From the NCBI GenBank assembly GCA_002348265.1, contig DEAT01000015.1, forward strand, positions 1 through 49,736: a DNA stretch of 49,736 nucleotides. Reading direction: 5' to 3'. The notes below the pieces were generated by a model that had not been told where the DNA came from, made no database searches, and saw only the letters and a list, made by a program, of their open reading frames with translations. A program made the position numbers and the translations under genes. Source of the DNA: Gemmatimonadales bacterium UBA2975 (GTDB lineage: Bacteria > Gemmatimonadota > Gemmatimonadetes > Longimicrobiales > Gaopeijiaceae). Positions 9,231-17,973 of this stretch are shown piece after piece. Position 1 is the stretch's first letter. Each line of letters opens with the position of its first letter.

Positions 9231-9261
9231 TTGGAAGAGTGTGGGCACAGATCTTTATAAA
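9231..9261 (+). promoter_or_regulatory. Weak sigma70-like promoter candidate before rpmE
   Basis: TTGGAA at 9231-9236 and TATAAA at 9256-9261 are separated by 19 bases, longer than ideal. They lie in the 167-base gap between the barrel protein and rpmE, upstream of a hairpin in the probable leader. The weak -35 and long spacer keep confidence low. Confidence 0.3.
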
Positions 9262-9305
9262 GGTAGATAACGTGAAAAAATCAAAAGATAGGGTGACTCT
9301 TGAGC

Positions 9306-9330
9306 GGACTCACTAGACCCTCGTGGGTCC
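9306..9330 (+). promoter_or_regulatory. Hairpin in the rpmE leader
   Basis: GGACTCAC (9306-9313) pairs with GTGGGTCC (9323-9330) with one G-T wobble, closing a 9-base loop. An alternative shorter helix, GACCC/GGGTC (9316-9320 with 9325-9329), uses part of the same strand, so the two foldings exclude each other. No T-run follows, so it is not a simple terminator. Its place about 50 bases before the L31 start suggests a ribosomal-protein leader. Confidence 0.4.
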
Positions 9331-9379
9331 CTCGTATAGCTTTCCTTACTCTAGCCTGACCGAACTGTTGGAGCAGGAT

Positions 9380-9586
9380 ATGAAGCAGGGGATTCATCCC
9401 GAGTATATGGCGGCCCAAGTCGTCTGCGCGTGCGGGACCCGGTTCGAAACGATGGCGACACAAGATGAGGTGCACGTAGAGATTTGTTCGACGTGTCACC
9501 CCTTCTATACAGGCAAGCAGCGCCTGGTGGACACTGCCGGTCGTGTCGATCGATTCAAGAAGAAGTACGACAAGAAAGCCGAGTAA
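9380..9586 (+). CDS. rpmE: 50S ribosomal protein L31 (zinc-binding form)
   Basis: Component of the large ribosomal subunit at the inter-subunit bridge. The start chosen is ATG 9380 (MKQGIHPEY), the canonical L31 beginning, with GGAGCAGG at 9370-9377 as ribosome binding site; the frame stays open upstream but that part is not L31-like. The product is 68 residues. Cys16, Cys18, Cys37 and Cys40 form the CxC...CxxC zinc site, so this is the C+ paralogue, the form replaced by C- L31 under zinc starvation in other bacteria. The C-terminus is lysine-rich. Confidence 0.95.
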   Translation: MKQGIHPEYMAAQVVCACGTRFETMATQDEVHVEICSTCHPFYTGKQRLVDTAGRVDRFKKKYDKKAE

Positions 9587-9634
9587 AAAGGCGGGCTTTG
9601 TAGGCGCGTAATCGCACCTCCGGCCATTCATACC

Positions 9635-10732
9635 ATGAAAGCTTTCCTCATCGACCCGCTGCTCGACGATCGACTTGCTGAAGTCGAGCGTCGTTTTGAA
9701 GGGGTGGAAGAAGCGCTTTCCAGTCCAGAAGTCTTGGCAGACCCGACGAGGATACGGGAGCTAAGTCAGGAGCGTTCTTGGCTTGAGCCAATCGTGATAT
9801 GTGGGAATGACTTGCGAGCTGCATTGCAGGAGTGCGAGGGCGCTGTTGAACTAATCGGGACGTCGGAGGATCCCGAAATGGCCGCACTCGCAGAAGAGGA
9901 AGCCCGATTTCTCCAGGGCAGGATTGAGATTCTAATTGGAAAAGCGAAAGAGCTTCTGATTCCTCCCGATCCCTTAGGAGATCGCCCAGCTGTGATCGAG
10001 ATCCGAGCCGGTACAGGGGGGGACGAGGCCGGATTGTTCGCGGCGGACCTTATGAGAATGTATCGGCTTTACGCGGAGCATGTGGGTTGGGCGATCGAAC
10101 TTGTTGATGTTTCAGAGGGGATTCCCGGTGCGGTAAAGGAGGTCGTGTTTACTGTGAGAGGTAAGGGTGTCTATGGGCGACTGCGTCGTGAATCGGGCGT
10201 GCATCGTGTGCAGAGAGTTCCTGCGACAGAGAGCCAAGGACGGATCCACACATCTGCTGCGACGGTGGCCGTACTTCCGGAGGCTGAGGACGTTGATGTT
10301 GACATCGATCCCAATGAGTTGCGGATCGATACATTCCGCTCTTCGGGTCCAGGTGGCCAATCAGTGAATACTACTGATTCGGCGATCCGGATTACTCACA
10401 TACCAACAAGTCTTGTGGTATCGTGCCAGGATGAAAAGTCCCAGCACAAGAACAAGGCAAAGGCGTTGAAGGTACTGCGGAGCCGACTTTTGGACTTAAA
10501 GATTGCCGAGTCGGAGGCTGAGCGTGCTCGGGACCGGAAGACCCAGATAGGGACGGGTGATCGCTCAGCAAAGATCCGCACGTACAATTTTCCTCAGAAT
10601 CGGGTGACTGATCATCGCATCGGCCTGACGCTATACCGTCTTAGCGAGATTTTAGACGGTGATCTGGAGGAGGTGATCACAGCACTCCGCTTGGCCGAGC
10701 AGGAAGAGCGGATGGAGGATCACGAGGCATGA
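9635..10732 (+). CDS. prfA: Peptide chain release factor 1
   Basis: Recognises UAA and UAG and triggers peptide release. The 365-residue protein carries the GGQ loop (Gly240-Gly241-Gln242) in GPGGQSVNTTDSA; Gln242 is the residue methylated by PrmC. The codon-reading segment PATESQGRIHTSAATVAVLPE has the Pro-x-Thr tripeptide of RF1 rather than the SPF of RF2. The gene overlaps prmC by four bases, so the substrate and its modifying enzyme are translated together. Confidence 0.96.
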   Translation: MKAFLIDPLLDDRLAEVERRFEGVEEALSSPEVLADPTRIRELSQERSWLEPIVICGNDLRAALQECEGAVELIGTSEDPEMAALAEEEARFLQGRIEILIGKAKELLIPPDPLGDRPAVIEIRAGTGGDEAGLFAADLMRMYRLYAEHVGWAIELVDVSEGIPGAVKEVVFTVRGKGVYGRLRRESGVHRVQRVPATESQGRIHTSAATVAVLPEAEDVDVDIDPNELRIDTFRSSGPGGQSVNTTDSAIRITHIPTSLVVSCQDEKSQHKNKAKALKVLRSRLLDLKIAESEAERARDRKTQIGTGDRSAKIRTYNFPQNRVTDHRIGLTLYRLSEILDGDLEEVITALRLAEQEERMEDHEA

Positions 10733-11712
10733 AGAGCAGGGGTCACAGTCACCAGGGCGCCGTTGTCTCACCTGCCTCCGCTGATCAATGGTCGGACTCA
10801 GATCCATGGACTCTGCTCCGGCTCATTCTCTGGAGTTCAGAATATCTTGAGGGGAAGGGTCTGTCGTCGGGTCGCCTCGATGCAGAGTACCTCCTCGCTC
10901 ATGTTCTAGATATCGGTCGTCTCCAGCTTTACATGGATTTCGAGCGGCCTCTCAAGCAGGAAGAGCTGAATCAATTCCGGCCGCTTCTTAAGCGGAGGGC
11001 AAGCCGTGAGCCTCTCCAGTACATACTTGGGTGCCAACCGTTTCGTGAGCTCGAACTGAGCCTTCGCCCGGGTGTCTTGATTCCTCGACCTGAGACCGAG
11101 CAGCTAGTCGATGAGGTGCTTGATTGGTTTTTAAGAGAGGAAGTTGATCGACCGACGGCACTGGATGTTGGAACTGGTAGTGGAGCTATAGCCCTCTCTC
11201 TCGCGGCCGAATCCGGTGCCAAAGTCGTGGCGACAGATATCAGCAGCGTGGCACTGGACCTCGCTCGGTCTAATGCAGAGGCGGCTGGCCTAGGGGCCCT
11301 CGTTGAGTTCCGAGAGGGTCGTATCTTCGAACCAATCCCAGTCAAGGCTAAGTTCGATGCAATTGTTTCGAACCCACCGTACGTGAGGGAGGTGGACGAA
11401 CGGCTATTGGAGCCTGAAGTACTCGATTGGGAACCGCGAGAAGCATTGTTTTCTGGGAAAGACGGACTCGACGTCATTCGTGGTTTGGTTGCAGGTGCAT
11501 TCCAATACCTACGGCCCGGTGGCTTGTTAGCTCTCGAGGTTGGCGTAGGCCAGGCAAAGGAGGTCGCACTCATGCTTGAAGATTCGGGGCACTATGAAGC
11601 CGTCCAAATCAAGCGGGATCATGCAACATTGGAACGATTTGTCATAGCGCATGTGAGCATGTGCGATGAAGACGCGCGGGCTGAACGGGCCCTCTCAAGA
11701 GGAGATGTGTGA
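10729..11712 (+). CDS. prmC: Release factor glutamine methyltransferase
   Basis: SAM-dependent N5-methylation of the GGQ glutamine in release factors. The 327 residues contain an N-terminal helical substrate-binding domain, the SAM-binding loop DVGTGSGAIALSLA and the catalytic NPPY motif at 215-218 in IVSNPPYVREVDE. The first 20-30 residues (Ser/His/Gln-rich) are not conserved, so an internal start is possible. It follows prfA with an ATGA overlap, the classic prfA-prmC pair. Confidence 0.93.
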   Translation: MKSRGHSHQGAVVSPASADQWSDSDPWTLLRLILWSSEYLEGKGLSSGRLDAEYLLAHVLDIGRLQLYMDFERPLKQEELNQFRPLLKRRASREPLQYILGCQPFRELELSLRPGVLIPRPETEQLVDEVLDWFLREEVDRPTALDVGTGSGAIALSLAAESGAKVVATDISSVALDLARSNAEAAGLGALVEFREGRIFEPIPVKAKFDAIVSNPPYVREVDERLLEPEVLDWEPREALFSGKDGLDVIRGLVAGAFQYLRPGGLLALEVGVGQAKEVALMLEDSGHYEAVQIKRDHATLERFVIAHVSMCDEDARAERALSRGDV

Positions 11713-11713
11713 G

Positions 11714-12073
11714 ATGATGGGTATTTTCGATATGGCAAAAGATCTTGGTAATGCGTTGGCTCGAACGGACGAGTATCAGAATTTGAAGCGGGCTTCTGAT
11801 GCCGCAGAAGAGGATCGCGATCTAGTAGACTTGAAGAACCGCATCCAATCGATTGAGGCAGAAATCCAGGCCAGCCTGCAGTCCGGTCAGGAACCGAGTG
11901 AAGAGTTGAGGTCTTCGTATGCGAAGACAGCAGAGGAATTGCAGGCTATGCCGGCGTTCCAGAGAGTGATTGCGGCTCAGACGAACTTTGAGAAGATCAT
12001 GTATAAGGTGAACGAGACAGTGGCGAAGGGTATTGAAGAAGGTGCTCAGAGTCGCATCATTATTCCCTCCTAA
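11714..12073 (+). CDS. YlbF/YmcA-family protein
   Basis: Small, all-helical 120-residue protein of the YlbF family. In Bacillus, YlbF, YmcA and YaaT form a complex that tunes RNase Y; here the role is unproven. The recognisable part runs from FDMAKDLGNALARTDEYQNLK through LQAMPAFQRVIAAQTNFEKIMYKVNETVAKGI. ATG 11714 is chosen because AGGAG sits at 11700-11704 at good spacing; ATG 11717 is equally possible. It begins one base after the prmC stop. No RNase Y gene is in the window. Confidence 0.72.
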   Translation: MMGIFDMAKDLGNALARTDEYQNLKRASDAAEEDRDLVDLKNRIQSIEAEIQASLQSGQEPSEELRSSYAKTAEELQAMPAFQRVIAAQTNFEKIMYKVNETVAKGIEEGAQSRIIIPS

Positions 12074-12126
12074 GTGTATCGCTCCCCACTGATCTGCGTT
12101 CAACAACGAACCCACTAGAGGACACA

Positions 12127-13440
12127 TTGAAAAAGCCCGAAGAGATCAAGCCGGCCGAGGGTAAGCTCGGCGTACTCCTTCCTGGATTTGGAGCAGTGGC
12201 GACGACATTTGTTGCTGGTGTAGAGGCGGCCCGCCAGGGCCTAGCAAAGCCGATCGGATCACTTACGCAGATGAACACCATTCGTCTCGGGAGGCGAAGC
12301 GACGACAACACTCCTTTGATAAAAGACTTCGTTCCTCTGGCCGGTCTCGAAGACATGGTATTCGGAGCCTGGGACCCGATTCCGGACAATGGTTATGACA
12401 GCGCAGTCAACGCGGGTGTGCTCCACAAGGAAAACCACCTAGATCCGATAAGGGATTTCCTCTCGTCGATAAAGCCGATGAGGGCGGCATTCAATCCGGA
12501 GTATGTCAAGAAACTGGACGGGACAAACAAGAAAACTGGGACGAAGAAAGAGCAGGCTGAAGAGATCCGGGCCGATATCCGCACCTTTATGGAGAAGCAT
12601 GGGTGTGACCGCGCGGTGATGGTGTGGTGCGCGTCAACTGAGGTGTTTTTGCGTCCCGGTGCGGCTCACGAGACAATCGAGGCATTTGAGGCTGCTATGG
12701 AGCGGAATGATCCAGAGATAGCTCCGAGCATGCTCTATGCTTATGCCGCGATAATGGAAGGGGTGCCATACGCCAATGGCGCCCCCAATCTCTCTGCTGA
12801 CATTCCTGCGCTAGAATCACTCGCGAAGGAAAGGGGGGTGCCAATCGGCGGAAAGGATTTCAAGACGGGTCAGACATTGATGAAGACTATCTTGGCTCCT
12901 GGGTTCAAGACTCGGATGCTTGGACTTTCGGGTTGGTTCAGTACCAATATCCTAGGAAACCGTGATGGCGAGGTTCTAGACGACCCGGAGTCATTCAAGA
13001 CAAAGGAAGAGTCCAAGCTTGGGGCGCTCGAGCACATTCTCCAGCCTGAGAAATATCCTGATCTCTACGAAGACATGTATCACAAGGTGAGGATCAACTA
13101 TTACCCACCGCGAGGTGACAATAAGGAGGGGTGGGACAACATCGATATCTTTGGTTGGATGGGGTACAGCATGCAGATTAAGGTTGACTTTCTTTGCCGA
13201 GATTCGATTCTTGCAGCTCCGATTGTACTCGATTTGGCGCTCTTCCTGGACCTTGCAGGCCGAGCAGGTATGAGCGGCATTCAGGAATGGCTTTCGTTCT
13301 ACTTCAAGGCCCCTCAAACGGCGCCCGGGCTCTATCCTGAGCATGACATCTTCATCCAACACTGGAAACTGAAAAACACATTGCGCTGGATGATGGGGGA
13401 GGAGATGGTCACTCACCTCGGAGTTGAGTATTACGACTGA
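12127..13440 (+). CDS. ino1: Inositol-3-phosphate synthase
   Basis: NAD-dependent isomerase/cyclase converting glucose 6-phosphate to 1L-myo-inositol 3-phosphate. The 437 residues include the N-terminal Rossmann start GKLGVLLPGFGAVATT and the highly conserved blocks GKDFKTGQTLMKT and GLSGWFSTNILGNRDG. Start is TTG 12127 behind AGAGGA at 12116-12121. In other bacteria the product feeds phosphatidylinositol lipids, inositol-derived thiols or solutes; no downstream enzyme of such a route is visible here, so the end product is unknown. It sits between a YlbF-family gene and tmk, which looks like operon membership by position rather than function. Confidence 0.92.
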   Translation: MKKPEEIKPAEGKLGVLLPGFGAVATTFVAGVEAARQGLAKPIGSLTQMNTIRLGRRSDDNTPLIKDFVPLAGLEDMVFGAWDPIPDNGYDSAVNAGVLHKENHLDPIRDFLSSIKPMRAAFNPEYVKKLDGTNKKTGTKKEQAEEIRADIRTFMEKHGCDRAVMVWCASTEVFLRPGAAHETIEAFEAAMERNDPEIAPSMLYAYAAIMEGVPYANGAPNLSADIPALESLAKERGVPIGGKDFKTGQTLMKTILAPGFKTRMLGLSGWFSTNILGNRDGEVLDDPESFKTKEESKLGALEHILQPEKYPDLYEDMYHKVRINYYPPRGDNKEGWDNIDIFGWMGYSMQIKVDFLCRDSILAAPIVLDLALFLDLAGRAGMSGIQEWLSFYFKAPQTAPGLYPEHDIFIQHWKLKNTLRWMMGEEMVTHLGVEYYD

Positions 13441-14122
13441 GGTGACAAAGCAGACCACGACCCCGTTGTTCATCGTACTCGAGGGAGGAGATGGAGCAGG
13501 TAAGACCACACAGGTCACCCTTTTAGCCCGGTGGTTTGATGACCTAGGAATCTCATACGTATCAACGCGTGAGCCTGGGGGCACAGCGGTTGGAGAAGCG
13601 ATCCGGGAGATCGTACTAGCAGGTCCAGAGATGGACATGCCGGCAGAGACCGAATTGATGCTCATTCTCGGTGCAAGAGCCGCTTTCGTTCGTGATGTGG
13701 TCAGACCTGCGTTGGCCGACGGGAAGCTTGTGATTGCTGACCGATTCTCTTTGTCGACAATGGCTTACCAAGGCTATGGCCGTGCCCTTGATCTTGATCA
13801 GGTCAAAAGGACGATCTCCATAGCAACTAGCGGCCTGACTCCAGATCTCTACATTGTACTCGACTTGCCCGGTGATGAGGGTGAGAATAGGCAGAGTAAG
13901 GACGCAGCGGGTCCCGACCGAATTGAAGCGGAGGGCCGATCCTTCCGTGATACCGTGCGAGAGGCCTATCTTCATCTTGCGTCGACAGAGCCGGACGTCA
14001 CTGTGGTGTCGGCCATGGGTACCCCGGAAGAAGTGCAAGTTAGGATTAGGGCAGAACTCGTCGCTCGATTCCCAGCTACCTTCACCGATTCAGAGATGAT
14101 CGAACCCGGAGGTGCGGGGTAG
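13424..14122 (+). CDS. tmk: Thymidylate kinase
   Basis: Phosphorylates dTMP to dTDP for DNA synthesis. P-loop GGDGAGKTTQ, the EPGGT motif that contacts the base/phosphate, ADRFSLSTMAYQGYGR and a short lid region are present. The start is uncertain: TTG 13424 overlaps ino1 by 17 bases, while GTG 13442 begins just after the ino1 stop and gives the more typical eight residues before FIVLEGGDG. Neither has a well-spaced ribosome binding site. The C-terminus runs some 20 residues past the usual end. Confidence 0.92.
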   Translation: MSITTEVTKQTTTPLFIVLEGGDGAGKTTQVTLLARWFDDLGISYVSTREPGGTAVGEAIREIVLAGPEMDMPAETELMLILGARAAFVRDVVRPALADGKLVIADRFSLSTMAYQGYGRALDLDQVKRTISIATSGLTPDLYIVLDLPGDEGENRQSKDAAGPDRIEAEGRSFRDTVREAYLHLASTEPDVTVVSAMGTPEEVQVRIRAELVARFPATFTDSEMIEPGGAG

Positions 14123-14172
14123 GTAAGGATTCGGTTGCGTCCGCGGTTTAAATCAGTTGAAAAGGCAAGGCG

Positions 14173-15816
14173 ATGAAGCGTAGCGTGGTCTCTCCGGTGC
14201 TGGTAGCCTTCTTTTCAGTGGTCGCCGGTGGATGGTTACTGCAAGAGGGCGTCTCGCGGGCGAACAACGTGTACGTGCACGCCCGCGTACTCCAGGAAGT
14301 GGTTGACCGAGTTTCCAGCAGCTTTGTAGAGGAAGTTGATAGTGACCTCCTCTACAATTCAGCAATTGAAGGATTGATTCAGGAACTGGGAGATCCTCAT
14401 TCATCTTTTCTCCCAGCGTCCGAATACGAAGATCTTCGTATTCGAACCGAAGGAGAGTATGGTGGTGTTGGGCTTGAGGTAGTAGATCGCGGAGGGTACG
14501 TCACGGTTGTGAGTCCCATCCCTGGTGGACCCGGAAGTCGCATAGGGATTCGAGCAGGGGATCAGTTTTACGAGATCGAAGGCGTTGCAGCCGACACAAT
14601 GTTTACCGATCAGGCGGTAGAATTGCTTAGGGGTCGTCCAGGCACCGATGTCACAGTTCGTATGCTGCGTCCTGGCCTCGAGGATCCGATCGAATTCACG
14701 ATTACTCGTGAAGAGATTGTCCTTAGGGCAGTGCCATTCTCGGTGATAGTCAATGATCAGGTTGGGTACGTTCCTCTTACCTCATTCCGTGAGACGTCAG
14801 CGACAGAGCTTCGAACTGCGATCGACTCCCTTCGTAAAGATGGTATGAAGTCGCTGGTGTTGGATCTCAGGGGTAATCCTGGTGGTCTACTTGACCAAGG
14901 TATTGAGGTGACTGATCTGTTCCTGTCAGAGGGTCAGAACATTGTCGAGACCCGGGGTAGGGATACCAGACAGAATGAGCTGTACGCCGCAGTAAATCCG
15001 GATCAGTATCCCGAAATGCCCTTAGTCATCTTAGTAGACAATGGCAGTGCGTCGGCGTCGGAAATTATAGCGGGCGCCTTGCAGGATCACGATCGTGCCA
15101 TCCTCGTCGGTGAAACAACATTTGGGAAGGGCTCTGTCCAAAGCCTATACCGGCTCACTGGGGGGGATGTGCTTCGACTGACTACGGCTAAATGGTATAC
15201 ACCAGTTGGACGTTCAATTCACTCAGATCAGGATTCCGGCCTCGCATCTTCGGTAAAATCAGAGATGGAATGGGCGTATACGATTACCGGACAAATGCTG
15301 GAGCCCGTGAGCATTGAAGGGCGTCCAGAGTTTCTATCTGCGGGCGGTCGGACTCTCTATGGTGGCGGCGGAATCACTCCGGACGTTTATGAGTATCCGG
15401 AGACCCTTGGCCTCGAAGAGTCTGGCGGGGTTCTGCGTTTGTTTCAGAGGGGTGGTGGCTTCTCAGAGGCACTCTTTGATTATGCAGTCGGGTATGTCGC
15501 GAACCGCCCGGACATTGAGGTTGGGTTTTCACTAACGAAAGAGGATATACAAGCGTTCTACGCTATGCTGGAAGGGTCTGAGGGTGTCGTCGAGTGGACA
15601 GAGTTTCAGGCGGCTGATCGATTCGTGCGTTACCACATGGAGCGAGAGATTGCTCTGCAGGCTTGGGGCGCAGGTGGGGAATTTCATCAATTGCAGCGGC
15701 ACGACCGCCAGCTCGCGCGCGCGTTGGATTTACTTAGGGAGGCCCAAACGCCTGCCGAATTGATCACTGCCGCCTCGGAAGTGAAACCGGACGAGATCCC
15801 GGACTGGCAGAATTAG
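14173..15816 (+). CDS. S41-family C-terminal processing protease (CtpA-like)
   Basis: Exported PDZ serine protease that degrades or trims envelope proteins from their C-termini. A single hydrophobic N-terminal segment (about residues 7-27) acts as signal or membrane anchor. Then come an N-terminal helical part, a PDZ domain (about 95-180, with GEYGGVGLEV) and the S41 core. The Ser-Lys dyad is Ser292 in NGSASASEI and Lys319 in TTFGKGSVQ. About 120 residues after the core form a helical, charged extension that many CtpA proteins lack. The gene starts 50 bases after tmk. Confidence 0.9.
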   Translation: MKRSVVSPVLVAFFSVVAGGWLLQEGVSRANNVYVHARVLQEVVDRVSSSFVEEVDSDLLYNSAIEGLIQELGDPHSSFLPASEYEDLRIRTEGEYGGVGLEVVDRGGYVTVVSPIPGGPGSRIGIRAGDQFYEIEGVAADTMFTDQAVELLRGRPGTDVTVRMLRPGLEDPIEFTITREEIVLRAVPFSVIVNDQVGYVPLTSFRETSATELRTAIDSLRKDGMKSLVLDLRGNPGGLLDQGIEVTDLFLSEGQNIVETRGRDTRQNELYAAVNPDQYPEMPLVILVDNGSASASEIIAGALQDHDRAILVGETTFGKGSVQSLYRLTGGDVLRLTTAKWYTPVGRSIHSDQDSGLASSVKSEMEWAYTITGQMLEPVSIEGRPEFLSAGGRTLYGGGGITPDVYEYPETLGLEESGGVLRLFQRGGGFSEALFDYAVGYVANRPDIEVGFSLTKEDIQAFYAMLEGSEGVVEWTEFQAADRFVRYHMEREIALQAWGAGGEFHQLQRHDRQLARALDLLREAQTPAELITAASEVKPDEIPDWQN

Positions 15817-15865
15817 AAAGCTGCCAAAAGGTCGAGTGAGTGATTCCCATGATTGATTTGCTAAC

Positions 15866-16873
15866 ATGAGCACGATTGAGGTAGTCCGAGGGGATATCGT
15901 CGAATCACGCCATCAAGTTCACCTAGCTATCGTCGACGGATCCGGGACTATTCTTGGTTCCCTAGGGGACGCAAATCGTTATACCTACTATCGCTCCGCT
16001 GCCAAACCTATACAGGCACTTCCTCTTGTAGAGGAAGGAGTGCTAGATACCTTCGGACTGACCAGTGAGGAGCTTTCCCTGTGCTGTGCTTCGCATGAGG
16101 GTGAAGAGGTTCATGTAGATCGTGCCCGTTCAATCTTGAGTAAGGTGGGAGCGGACGAGTCTCTTCTTCGCTGCGGGGCGCAAATACCGTTCTCGCTCGA
16201 GGCCGCTCGTAAGTTGTCCGAAGCTAGGGAACGGCCGCGCCGAATCCACAACAACTGCTCAGGAAAGCACGCGGGCATGATCGCACTCGCAATTGCTATG
16301 GGTTGGGATCCGATTGATTACCATCTAGCTGATCATCCCGTTCAGCAACGGATGCTTGAAGAGGTGATACGTTTTTCCAAAGTTTCTTCCGGTCGAGTTG
16401 CCACGGGAGTGGATGGATGTGGCGTTTTGTGTTTTGCTGTGCCCCTTCGCGACATGGCCCGATCATTCGCAGCCTTTGCGGTTCAATCTGACCGAGGCGA
16501 TTCAACGCATCGTATAGTGGATGCTATGACATCAGAACCATTTATGGTCGGTGGGACGGGGCGCACTTGCACTGAAGTAATGGAGATCGCCGGAGACCGC
16601 GTCTTCGTAAAACTGGGTGCTGAGGGCGTATACGTAGCAGGGCTGAGACAGTTGGGACTGGGATTGGCGATAAAGGTGGAGGACGGAGGACGTCGTGCTG
16701 TTGAAGCCGCGCTGATCCACACACTGCAATCGCTAGGAGTTATTACGGATGGAGAATCTCATAGCCTGAGAAAGCACGGGCGCCCTGTTTTGACGAACAC
16801 ACGGAATGAGATCGTCGGTCAGCTCAGGCCGTCCTTCGATCTTACGATGACCGGTTTAGATACGAGCGGCTGA
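15866..16873 (+). CDS. L-asparaginase II (ReAV-type, metal-dependent)
   Basis: Member of the Rhizobium etli AnsA/ReAV class of asparaginases, structurally related to serine beta-lactamase/glutaminase folds and distinct from E. coli-type enzymes. The 335 residues keep the residues described for ReAV: the Ser44-x-x-Lys47 tetrad in YYRSAAKP, Ser76 in CCASHEGE, and the zinc-site Cys131 and Lys134 in NNCSGKHAG with Cys185 in GVDGCGV. Lys249 is a plausible second catalytic lysine. No signal peptide, so cytoplasmic. The stop and the obgE start form TGATG. Confidence 0.88.
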   Translation: MSTIEVVRGDIVESRHQVHLAIVDGSGTILGSLGDANRYTYYRSAAKPIQALPLVEEGVLDTFGLTSEELSLCCASHEGEEVHVDRARSILSKVGADESLLRCGAQIPFSLEAARKLSEARERPRRIHNNCSGKHAGMIALAIAMGWDPIDYHLADHPVQQRMLEEVIRFSKVSSGRVATGVDGCGVLCFAVPLRDMARSFAAFAVQSDRGDSTHRIVDAMTSEPFMVGGTGRTCTEVMEIAGDRVFVKLGAEGVYVAGLRQLGLGLAIKVEDGGRRAVEAALIHTLQSLGVITDGESHSLRKHGRPVLTNTRNEIVGQLRPSFDLTMTGLDTSG

Positions 16874-17901
16874 TGTTCGTAGACCGGGCTACGATAGAAG
16901 TCATAGCAGGAGATGGAGGGTCGGGTGCTGAGGCTTTTCGTCGTGAATCGGGCGTACCTCGCGGCGGTCCGGCGGGAGGGGATGGGGGGAAGGGGGGCGA
17001 TGTAGTTCTCCGAGCCGATACCCAGCTTACGACACTTCTTGATTATAGCTATCGCAGGCACTACAGGGCGGAACGCGGCTTGCATGGGGAGGGAAGTAAG
17101 CGAACCGGGAAATCAGGTGAGGACCTAGTACTTCTTGTCCCTCCAGGCACTGTCGTATATAACGCTGAAACAGATGATCTGATTGGAGAACTCCTTGAGG
17201 AAGGCCAGACAGTGGTCATCGCTCGCGGAGGACGTGGAGGACGTGGCAATGCACGTTTTGCGACAGCGACTAACCAGGCACCGACAAAATGGGAGTCCGG
17301 ACAAGCAGGCGAAGAGAAGGCAGTAAGACTTGAGCTGAAATTGATAGCGGATGTAGGACTTGTTGGGGAGCCGAATGCAGGAAAGTCGACGTTCCTTGCG
17401 ACCGTGACTGCCGCTCAGCCCAAAGTTGCTGACTATCCGTTCACAACGCTTTCACCGAATCTGGGTGTCGTTCAGCTCTCGGGGTTTCGCTCGTTCGTCA
17501 TTGCCGACATTCCGGGCATCATCGAAGGAGCACATGAAGGGAAAGGCCTAGGTCACCAGTTCCTTAGGCATATTGAGCGAACGCGGATCCTGCTTCTCAT
17601 GATTCCTGTTGATTCTGTCGACCCGCAAGCGGAGTTAGACCGCTTGCGCTCAGAACTGGAGGCCTACTCGGTGGATCTGGCGTCAACGCCATACTTAGTC
17701 GCTCTTACCAAAGTCGATGTGCTCGCCGAAGACGCAGAATTGCCGCAGATCGAAACAGGAAATGCCATGGGTATCGCCTCCGTTTCATCTGTCACGCGCA
17801 CGCACCTTGAATCTCTTCTCGAGCGCTTGTGGAGTGAGAGTCAGAGGGTAGTGGAAGAAGAACGAGGAAGTGGGAAGGAAGACCAGTGGTGGGCGCCCTG
17901 A
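16873..17901 (+). CDS. obgE: GTPase ObgE/CgtA
   Basis: Essential GTPase acting in late 50S ribosome assembly and stress signalling. The N-terminal glycine-rich Obg fold (about residues 1-155) contains GGDGGKGGDVV and GGRGGRGNARF. The G domain follows, with G1 GEPNAGKST (165-173), switch region YPFTTLSPN, G3 DIPG and a G4 of the form TKVD. At 342 residues it ends soon after the G domain and lacks the OCT extension of some relatives. Coupled to the asparaginase gene by TGATG. Confidence 0.96.
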   Translation: MFVDRATIEVIAGDGGSGAEAFRRESGVPRGGPAGGDGGKGGDVVLRADTQLTTLLDYSYRRHYRAERGLHGEGSKRTGKSGEDLVLLVPPGTVVYNAETDDLIGELLEEGQTVVIARGGRGGRGNARFATATNQAPTKWESGQAGEEKAVRLELKLIADVGLVGEPNAGKSTFLATVTAAQPKVADYPFTTLSPNLGVVQLSGFRSFVIADIPGIIEGAHEGKGLGHQFLRHIERTRILLLMIPVDSVDPQAELDRLRSELEAYSVDLASTPYLVALTKVDVLAEDAELPQIETGNAMGIASVSSVTRTHLESLLERLWSESQRVVEEERGSGKEDQWWAP

Positions 17902-17973
17902 CTGTTTCTGTTGTTGGTGTCTCCAGGGATCTGATAGATGCACGGGTGATTTCTCTTCCTAGTCATTATTGGA

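Noticed and set aside
12991..13665. 224-codon open frame on the - strand across ino1 and tmk
   Set aside because: Antisense shadow of two well-supported genes.
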